Assembly (NCBI GenBank): GCA_905233765.1
Contig: CAJOCU010000020.1
Span: forward strand, 32,438-96,437
Source of the DNA: an uncultured Bacteroidaceae bacterium
GTDB taxonomy: Bacteria; Bacteroidota; Bacteroidia; Bacteroidales; Bacteroidaceae
DNA: 64,000 bases
Direction: 5' to 3'
The stretch's first letter is position 1. The number at the start of each line of letters is the position of its first letter. Shown piece after piece: positions 24,723 to 33,300 of this stretch. Under the pieces are notes generated by a model. It ran no database searches, was not told the origin of the DNA, and saw only the letters and a list, made by a program, of their open reading frames with translations. A program made the position numbers and the translations under genes.

Positions 24723-26456
24723 ATGAAACACAAGATTCTTTTTTTTGTTACGATGGGCGCCTTTATGATGAGCGCTCACGCCCAAGAGACTGTTTACAAG
24801 CCCATGGAGGATGTGAACAAAGTCGTAGATCTTACGTTGGATAGTCTGGAAAAAGTTAAAACGGCTCGCCCCGTAGCGGGCAGCAGCCGCATAGACAGCC
24901 ATCCTGTGCTATTCCTTGTGGGGAACTCCACGATGCGCACCGGCACACAGGGAAATGGCGATAACGGTCAATGGGGCTGGGGGTTCTATGCTCACCATTA
25001 CTTCGATGCCAACCGCATCACAGTGGAGAATCAGGCCCTCGGCGGCACCAGCTCGCGCACTTTCTACACGCAACTGTGGCCCGATGTGAAGAAGGGAATA
25101 CGTCCTGGCGACTGGGTCATCATCGAACTGGGACACAATGACAATGGACCCTTCGACAGCGGCCGCTGCCGCGCTACAATCAAGGGCACGTCGGCCAAGG
25201 ACTCGCTGGTGGTAACGCTAAAGGAAGGGCCACACAAGGGAGAGACAGAGACTGTGTATAGCTTCGGCGAGTATCTGCGCCGATTCGTGAACGAGACGAG
25301 GGCATTGGGCGCCCATCCGATCTTGATGAGTTTGACGCCGAGGAAGAGCTTCTCCCCCAACCCCTCCCTTATTAGGGAGGGAAGAAGGGTTTCTTCTGCA
25401 GCCAGTGACCAAGCCCCCCTCCCTAATAGAGGAGGGGTCGGGGAAGGGGCTTGGCAACCAGTCCGCGTGGCTGACAACTTCGGTGGCTGGGCACGTGAGA
25501 TTGCAGAGGAGATGAATGTGCCGTTCGTGGATCTCAACGAGATCTCCGCGCAGAAATATGATCGGATGAGCTCGTGGAAACTGAACTACCATTTCTATCT
25601 TGACAATATTCACACTTCCAGATTCGGAGCTGAACTGAATGCTCGCAGTGCCGCCGAAGGTTTAATAGCATGTCAACATCCCGAGTTGAAACCCTTACAG
25701 ACTATGATGCAAAACCTAACTCTCCCCACGACAAATGTCAAACGCGAGAAGGGTAAGCCCGTTGTATTCATCACAGGCGACTCCACAGTGAAGAATACTG
25801 ACAACGACTCTACAGGCATGTGGGGCTGGGGGTCACAAGCCCATCGCATCTTCGATGCAGAGAAAATCACGTGGATCAATTGCGCGCAGGCAGGCCGAAG
25901 CTTCCGCACTTATTTGCGCGAGGGACGCTGGGACAAGGTGTATAACGACCTGCAGCCAGGCGACTTTGTTCTTATTCAATTTGGACACAACGACATCGGC
26001 GAGCTCCATCGTGGCAAGCATCGCGGAGACATCCCGGGTGTGGCTGACACGAGCTGCGTCAGCCGAGTAGTGCTCAAGGATGAAGCCTACAACGAAGTGG
26101 TGTACAGCTTCGGGTGGTACATGAAGAAAATGATTGACGACTGTCGCCAAAAAGGCGCCACCCCCATTATCGTGAGTTTGACCCCTCGCAATGAGTGGAA
26201 GGATGGTTGCATTGAGCGTCGCAACGACAGTTACGGCAAGTGGTATCGTGAGGTGGCCGCAGAGACGGGATGCGACTTTGTTGATTTGCACAATATCACT
26301 GCTGATGCGCTGGAAAGTATTGGACAGGAAGCTGCGAAAAGTTATTACAACAAAGACCACACGCACACCTCACTATATGGCGCCCAGTTGAATGCTCTGG
26401 GCATTGCGATAGGCCTACGCAGGTCGGGATGCGAGCTGGCTAGGTTCCTTTATTAG
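24723..26456 (+). CDS. Secreted rhamnogalacturonan acetylesterase with two SGNH domains (CE12-like)
   Basis: Removes acetyl groups from rhamnogalacturonan so that lyases such as the PL11 enzyme nearby can act. Signal peptide ending near SAHAQ. Domain 1 (about residues 60-320): block I LVGNSTMRTG, block II LGGTSSRTF, block III GHNDNG, block V DNIHTSRFGAELN. Domain 2 (about 345-570): ITGDSTVKN, AQAGRSFRTY, GHNDIGEL, KDHTHTSLYGAQLN. Both domains keep the Ser, Gly, Asn and Asp/His residues, so both could be active. Residues of about 208-244 in domain 1 are an in-frame insertion encoded by an inverted pair of GC-rich palindromes. It is divergent from etfB, with its own promoter. Confidence 0.9.
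   Translation: MKHKILFFVTMGAFMMSAHAQETVYKPMEDVNKVVDLTLDSLEKVKTARPVAGSSRIDSHPVLFLVGNSTMRTGTQGNGDNGQWGWGFYAHHYFDANRITVENQALGGTSSRTFYTQLWPDVKKGIRPGDWVIIELGHNDNGPFDSGRCRATIKGTSAKDSLVVTLKEGPHKGETETVYSFGEYLRRFVNETRALGAHPILMSLTPRKSFSPNPSLIREGRRVSSAASDQAPLPNRGGVGEGAWQPVRVADNFGGWAREIAEEMNVPFVDLNEISAQKYDRMSSWKLNYHFYLDNIHTSRFGAELNARSAAEGLIACQHPELKPLQTMMQNLTLPTTNVKREKGKPVVFITGDSTVKNTDNDSTGMWGWGSQAHRIFDAEKITWINCAQAGRSFRTYLREGRWDKVYNDLQPGDFVLIQFGHNDIGELHRGKHRGDIPGVADTSCVSRVVLKDEAYNEVVYSFGWYMKKMIDDCRQKGATPIIVSLTPRNEWKDGCIERRNDSYGKWYREVAAETGCDFVDLHNITADALESIGQEAAKSYYNKDHTHTSLYGAQLNALGIAIGLRRSGCELARFLY
25348..25453. repeat. Family A inverted pair of GC-rich palindromes inside the acetylesterase gene
   Basis: Left palindrome CCCTCCCTTATTAGGGAGGG at 25362-25381 and right copy CCCTCCCTAATAGAGGAGGG at 25417-25436 are reverse complements at 19 of 20 positions. 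The left copy has a C-rich outer flank (25352-25361) and the right copy a G-rich outer flank (25437-25449). The whole block is read through in frame, giving peptides PNPSLIREGRR and APLPNRGGVGEG. The loops (TATT/AATA) match each other but differ from those of the gcvPA pair. Confidence 0.85.
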
Positions 26457-26480
26457 CCCCTTGCCCACACAATAAAATCG

Positions 26481-26522
26481 AGTCTTGCGCGTTAATATAT
26501 AGGTTTATATGCGCACAAGACT
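26481..26522 (+). promoter_or_regulatory. Inverted repeat abutting the ruvA start
   Basis: AGTCTTG (26481-26487) pairs with CAAGACT (26516-26522), with further GCGC/GCGC complementarity inside. The right arm ends on the base before the ruvA ATG. A near -7 match (TAGGTTTA) lies in the loop. It could be an operator or a hairpin affecting translation start. Confidence 0.4.
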
Positions 26523-27128
26523 ATGATTGAATACATTCGCGGCTCTATCGCAGAGCTATCCCCTACAATGGCCGTCCTGGATGCCAACGGCGTCGGCTAC
26601 GGTCTCAGCATTAGTCTAAACACTTACACCGCCATTCAGGGTCTGAGTGGCGATGTAAAGTTATATGTCTCCGAGTCCATCCGCGAAGATGCCTACCAGC
26701 TCTGGGGCTTCGCTACGAAAGTGGAGCGCGAGCTGTTTTTGTTGCTGACAACAGTCAGTGGCGTAGGTCCTGCCAGCGCCCGTGTCATCCTGAGTTCGAT
26801 GACGACGCGCGAATTGTGTGATGCCATCAGTCGCAGTGACGAACGTCTGCTAAAATCTGCTAAAGGCATCGGTGGCAAGACGGCACAACGCATCATCGTT
26901 GAGTTAAAGGACAAAATCACAGCCCTTGGCATCGATGCCGCAGCAGGCTCACCCACGGCGCAACCCGTGAACGTAGCCAACAAGGAGGTGATGGACGAAG
27001 CCATCGCCGCTCTGACCATGCTTGGCTTCTCCCCCGCCCCATCTCAGAAAGCCGTCCTCGGCATCCTGCGTGCGGAACCCGATGCCACAGTGGAGCGGGT
27101 GATCAAGCTGGCGCTGAAGATGCTATAG
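26523..27128 (+). CDS. ruvA: Holliday junction branch migration protein RuvA
   Basis: Binds four-way junctions as a tetramer and recruits RuvB for branch migration in recombination repair. 201 residues, normal length. Domain I (OB fold) begins [12 protein letters not shown]; the two helix-hairpin-helix motifs are [14 protein letters not shown] and [18 protein letters not shown]; domain III (about residues 150-201) is the three-helix bundle that contacts RuvB ([13 protein letters not shown]). It stands between the acetylesterase gene and sprA. The ruvA-sprA adjacency is, as far as I recall, common in Bacteroidales, but this was not checked. Confidence 0.96.
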   Translation: MIEYIRGSIAELSPTMAVLDANGVGYGLSISLNTYTAIQGLSGDVKLYVSESIREDAYQLWGFATKVERELFLLLTTVSGVGPASARVILSSMTTRELCDAISRSDERLLKSAKGIGGKTAQRIIVELKDKITALGIDAAAGSPTAQPVNVANKEVMDEAIAALTMLGFSPAPSQKAVLGILRAEPDATVERVIKLALKML

Positions 27129-27131
27129 ACT

Positions 27132-27352
27132 TACCCCCCGCCCCCCTCTCTTTCAAAGAGGGGGAGTAATACCGAGCAAGAATAGAAAACATATACAGGA
27201 AACAACAATCCTCTTATTTTGAGAACCCGTTTTGCACATAGCATCATGATACTGACAACCTTTATCCTGGCCGTCAGCATTTCGCTATTTGCAAATGTAA
27301 GCGCGCATTCTCTCCCCTCTTCCCTCTTTGAAAGAGAAGGGTTGGGGGTGAG
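27132..27352. repeat. Family A inverted pair bracketing the sprA start
   Basis: Left centre CTCTTTCAAAGAG at 27148-27160 and right centre CTCTTTGAAAGAG at 27324-27336 are exact reverse complements. The left copy has a C-rich outer flank (27134-27146) and the right copy a G-rich outer flank (27338-27350), the same outward layout as the gcvPA and acetylesterase pairs. The sprA start lies between the arms and the right arm is translated as LPSSLFEREGLGVS. Confidence 0.8.
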
Positions 27353-30300
27353 TCTTGACTCCCTCCGCGTCCGCCCCCAGCACACCATCCCCGAGACAGT
27401 AGAGGATCTGGATACGGTGGCTGTGAGTCTACGATTACCCGACAACCTGAAACAAGAGGCCGAGTTGGATTCACTGACAGGCAACTACCGCGTGGGTATG
27501 AAGTTGGGAAAGGGTGGCTATCTGAACACGCCCATTCTGATGACCCCCGAGGAGTACCAGCAGTGGACGTTGCGTCAGTCCATGGGGGCCTACTACCGTC
27601 AGAAGAACCGTGAGGCGTTCGAGACCTCGGGCAAGAAGAAATTCGACTTCACCGATATGCACTTCAACCTAGGGCCTGCAGAGAAGATCTTCGGCCCTGG
27701 CGGCGTGAGCATCAAGACGCAAGGTTCGGCGGAGATCAAGGTGGGCGGCAATCTGAAGAAGCAGGACAACCCCTCGCTAGCAGCCAACCGCCGCAAGACC
27801 TTCGGCTTCGACTTCGATGAGAAAATCAATCTCTCCGTGACGGGTAAGGTTGGCGACAAAATCAACATGAACATCAACTACAACACTGATGCGACATTCA
27901 ATGTTGATGCTCAGCAGATGAAGCTGAAGTACGATGGTAAAGAGGACGAGATCATCAAGCTGGTGGAGGCCGGTAATGTGTCGATGCCATCCAATTCCAC
28001 GCTTATCAGCGGTGTGAGCAGCCTCTTTGGCCTGCGCACCGATGTGCAGTTCGGGAAGTTGAAATTACAAGCTGTTGTCAGCCAGAAGAACTCCGCCTCG
28101 AAGAGCGCCAGTTCCAAGGGTGGCGCACAGACACAGAACTATGAGCTGTCCGCTGTCGATTACGAAGAGAACCGCCACTACTGGCTTTCCCATTTTTTCC
28201 GTGACAACTACGACCGCTGGATGAAGACTCTGCCGACCATTACCAGCGGCTTGAACATCAAGCGCATCGAGGTGTGGGTAACCAATAAGCGAGCGGCCTC
28301 TACGCAGAACAATCGCAATCTCATCGCCTTCACCGACTTAGGCGAGACGAGCCATATTTCCAACTCCATCTGGCATAGTACCGGCGTGAGTACGACACCA
28401 CAGAACCGCTCGAACAACCTTTACGATGACATTGTCAACAACTACCCCGAGGCACGCGACATCAGTGTAGCCACAACCGTACTCGATGGCATTCAGGACT
28501 TCGCTGGTGGCACCGATTACGAGAAGCTGCAGAGCGCACGTCTGCTCACTTCCAGCGAATACATTGTCAACAATGCACTCGGCTACATCTCACTGACAGC
28601 GCAGCTGGAACCCGACGAGGTCTTGGCTGTTGCCTTCGAATATACTTACGGCGGCCAGACCTATCAGGTTGGCGAGTTCTCTGCCGATCTGACGGACAAC
28701 GCCCAAAGCCTTTATGTCAAAGCCTTAAAGAGCACTACTAGCTCGCCTCGCATGGGCAACTGGCCGTTGATGATGAAGAATATTTACTCTCTTGGCGCCA
28801 CCTCCACACAACGCGAAAAGTTTCGCCTCGACGTGAAATATCTCAGCGACTCCACGGGTGTCTATCTCACCTACCTGCCCGAGGACAATTTAAAATCCAC
28901 GCCGTTGCTACGTGCCATGAACCTTGACCGCCTGGACAACAACAATCGCTCGAACGCTGACGGCCAGTTCGACTATGTCGAGGGCTACACCATCTCCAAA
29001 GGTCGCATCATCTTCCCCGTTGCGGAGCCCTTCGGCGACCATTTGCGCGGCTGGATAGGCAACGACGCTGTGGCCGACAAGTACTGCTTCGACGCCCTCT
29101 ACGACAGCACCAAGACCGTGGCCAAGCAGATTGCCGAGCAGAACAAGTTCATGCTCACAGGCCACTATAAAGGCACCAATGGTGCTGAGATTGACCTGGG
29201 CGCTACCAACATCGCACAAGGGTCCGTGAAGGTAACGGCTGCCGGCATGGAGCTTACCGAGAACGTTGACTACCGCGTTGATTACTCGATGGGTATCGTC
29301 TATATTCTTAATCAGAGCCTCATCGATGCTGGCACGAAGATCAATGCCAGCGTGGAGAGTAACGACGTTTATGGAATGCAACGCAAGACGTTCCTGGGCG
29401 TCAACTGGGACTATGAGTTCTCCAAGGACTTCGTCATCGGCGGTACGCTACAGTTCCTCAACGAACAACCCATGACCACAAAAGTGAACATGGGTACCGA
29501 GCCCCTGAAGAACCTGTTATGGGGTGTTCACATGGACTGGAAGAAGGAAGCCCAATGGCTCACCAATGCCCTCAATGCCATTCCATTCCTTAATTTCACC
29601 CAGCCGTCACAGATTGCCTTCAGCGGCGATTTTGCCCAACTCATAGCCGGACAGAATCACAAGGTACAGGGCAATGCCTCCTATATGGACGACTTCGAGA
29701 ACACAAAGAACCGCATGAGCATCTCCTCGCCCACGGCATGGATGATGTCGTCAGTCCCCTACCCCTTCGAAGGTGCCCGTCTCACCAATGATGTGCGTAG
29801 CGGCTACAACCGTGCCCTGCTGGCATGGTATTATATCGACCCCATCTTCACGCGTCGCAGTAGTTCCCTGACCCCATCTCACATCAAGAGCGATCTGGAG
29901 CAGCTCTCCAACCACTATGTGCGCGAAGTCTATGAACGCGAGCTCTACCCCAACAAGTCACAAACCAGCTATTCCGAAGCCGCATCACTGAACGTGTTGA
30001 ATCTGGCCTACTACCCCACCGAACGCGGTGCTTATAACCTCAATACAAACGTTGATCAGCGCGGCCGTCTGCTCAATCCGACGGAGAACTGGGGCGGCAT
30101 GATGCGCAAAGTGGACAACCCTGATTTTGAGGCTCAGAACATCGAGTACATGGAGTTCTGGATGCTCGATCCCTTCATATATACGGGTGGTGACACCAGC
30201 TACGGCGGCGAACTCTATATTAACTTAGGCGAGGTCAGCGAGGACGTGCTCAAGGACGGCAAGAAGTTCTATGAGAGCGGTCTGCCCCTGGATGACAACC

Positions 30301-33300
30301 CCGGCTATTTCACCGAGACGGTCTGGGGACGCGTACCTGTTGGCACGAGCGTCACCTATGCCTTCAATAATGAAAGCGGAGCGCGCACGAAACAGGACGT
30401 GGGTCTCAACGGCCTCAGCTCCGAACAGGAACGCACCTATGGTGTCTATGCCCAATATCTGGCCGATATCCAAGGAAAAGTGTCTCCTGAAGTTTTCGAC
30501 AGTCTCTTCATCGACCCTGCAGGCGACGACTACCACTACTACCGCGGAACGGACTTCGACCAGCAGCAGAAGAGCATCCTCGACCGCTACAAGCGCATCA
30601 ATATGCCCGAGGCGAACTCTCCCGACACCGATAACTCCCCCGAAAGCTACGAGACGGCCTATAAGACGACACCGGACGTGGAGGACATCAATCAGGACTA
30701 CACCCTCAACGAGTACGAGAAATACTTCCAGTACCACATCAGTCTCCACCCACAGGACACCGTCGTCGGCACCAACTACATCTCCGATGTGCGCCACGCG
30801 AGCGTGAAGCTTCGCAATGGCGACACGCAGACCGTGAAATGGTATCAGTTCCGCGTGCCCCTTGAGGAGTTTGAGCGCGCCGTGAACGGCATCACCGACT
30901 TCACCAGCATCCGTTTCATCCGAATGTACCTGACCGGCTTCGAGAAACCCATCGTGCTGCGCTTCGCCACCCTCGACCTAGTACAAGCCGACTGGCGCAA
31001 TTATCAACAGAGCCTTTACATGGGACAGAACGAGGCCGCTGGAGCTACGATGGAGGTAAGTGCCGTGAACATCGAGGAAAACAACGACAAGGAGCCTGTC
31101 AACTACGTGCTGCCACCAGGTGTGAGTCGCGTCACCGACCCCTCGCAAACACAGCTCGTGGAGAGCAACGAGCAAGCACTCTCGCTTATTGTCAAAAACC
31201 TGTCACCAGGCGAGGCCAAGGCCGTCTTCAAGAACTGTAACTATGACATGCGACAATACAAGCACCTGCAGATGTTTGTTCACGCCAATGCCCTGTTGCA
31301 GGACATCACCGACTTGCAAAACGGCGAGACGTCGCTCTTCATCCGTTTGGGATCCGACTATCGCAGCAACTTCTATGAGTACGAAATTCCACTGCAGCTC
31401 ACACCTGCCGGACACTATGACACCTACAGCAGTGAAGGTTGCTATGCCGTATGGCCCGAGGAGAACATGCTCGATATCGACCTGAAAAAACTCACCAACG
31501 TAAAAAAGAATCGCAACCACGAGAAGAGCCTCGGCAACGCCAGCTTCAGCCGCGAGTTCTATGAGTTCGACAGCGACCGCCCCAGCAACCGCATCACCGT
31601 GATGGGTAACCCCACGCTGGGCGAGGTAAAGGTCATTATGATTGGCGTGCGCAACAATGGCCGTTCAGTGAAGAGTGTCGAGGTGTGGGCCAACGAGTTG
31701 CGCCTTCAGGAATTCTCCAACGAGGGCGGCTGGGCCGCACAAGCCGCGCTGAACATTCAGCTCTCCGACCTCGGTTCGGTCAACCTCACGGGACACATCG
31801 AAAAGGCTGGCTTCGGCGGCATTGAGCAGACAGTGGCCGAGCGTAGCAACGAGGACACCTACGAGTACAACATCACCACACAGTTGGACCTGGGCAAACT
31901 GCTACCACCGAAGGCTAAGCTGAGCGCCCCCTTCTACTATAGCTACGCTAAGGAAATCATTAAGCCCAAGTACAACCCGCTGGACACCGACATGCTGCTC
32001 TCCGAAAGCCTGGAGGCCACCACCACAGAGCACGAGCGCGACAGTATCACCAACCTCACCACCCGCAAGCAGGTCACCAAGAACCTGTCGCTCACCGGCG
32101 TAAAGCTCAACATCCAGTCGCGCAAGCACCCCATGCCGTGGGACCCCGCCAACTTCACCTTCAACTACAGCTGGCAGCACACCTACAACACCGGCGAGAC
32201 CACCGTCTATGAGCACGAGAAGAACTGGAAGGGAGGCCTCAACTACAGCTGGACACCCAACTGGAAGGCATGGGAGCCGTTTAAGAAGATGAAGTCCAAG
32301 AGCAAGTGGTTACAGCTCATCAAGGACCTGAACTTCAACTATGCACCGCAGAGCCTCACGTTCAACACCGACATCGTCCGCAACTACTATGAGATTCAAG
32401 AGCGCGACATGGACAATCTGGAGTCCCCCACCGCCATCCCCGTGCGCTGGACACCCACGTTCCTATGGAACCGCGATTTCAACCTGCGCTGGGACCTCAC
32501 TAAGACGCTGCACTTCTCCTTCCAGAGCGGCACTCATGCCGAGATTGAAGAACCCTACACGCCCGTAAATAAGGACCTCTACCCCGATCGCTACTCGGCG
32601 TGGAAGGATAGCGTCTGGCACAGCATCCGTAACTTCGGCACACCGCTTGACTACAACCAGAGCGTACAGGTCTCCTACAAAGTGCCCTTCGAGAAGATTC
32701 CGCTCACCGACTGGATCAGTGTCGATGGCACCTATCAGGCCACCTACGGATGGAAGCGCGGTGCAGAGTACGAGGACGGCTCCACCCTTGGCAACAGCAT
32801 CAACAACCAGCGTAGCATCAATGTCAACGGCAAGCTCAATCTAGAGACCCTTTACAACCACTCCACCTTCCTGAAGGAAGCCAACAAACGCTTCTCAACA
32901 GCCACAATCAAGAGCGAGGCCAAGAAGAAAGACCAGGCCAAGCAGAAGGAGAAAGAGGCTAAGAAGAAAGAGGAAACCGCTGCCGCCAAAGCACGTGCCG
33001 ATGCCGAGAAGAAGGCTGCTGCGGGCGACAGCACAGCCCTCAAGGCCCTCAACGACCCATCGAAGGTGAAACCCCAGACCAACGCCCGCGGTGTGAGCCA
33101 GCAGAAGGAGAAGCAATTCAAGGGCTATGCCGGTGAGGTAATGGTGCTGGCCGACTCGGCCGTCGATGTGAAGCACGGCCAGAAGAGCAAACGCATCCGC
33201 GTGACCGCCAAGGACGAGAAGGGCAAGAGCTACGACATCCAGTACAAGCGCATCGACGAGAACACCATTCGCATCCTTCCACCGCGTGAACTCGTAGAGG

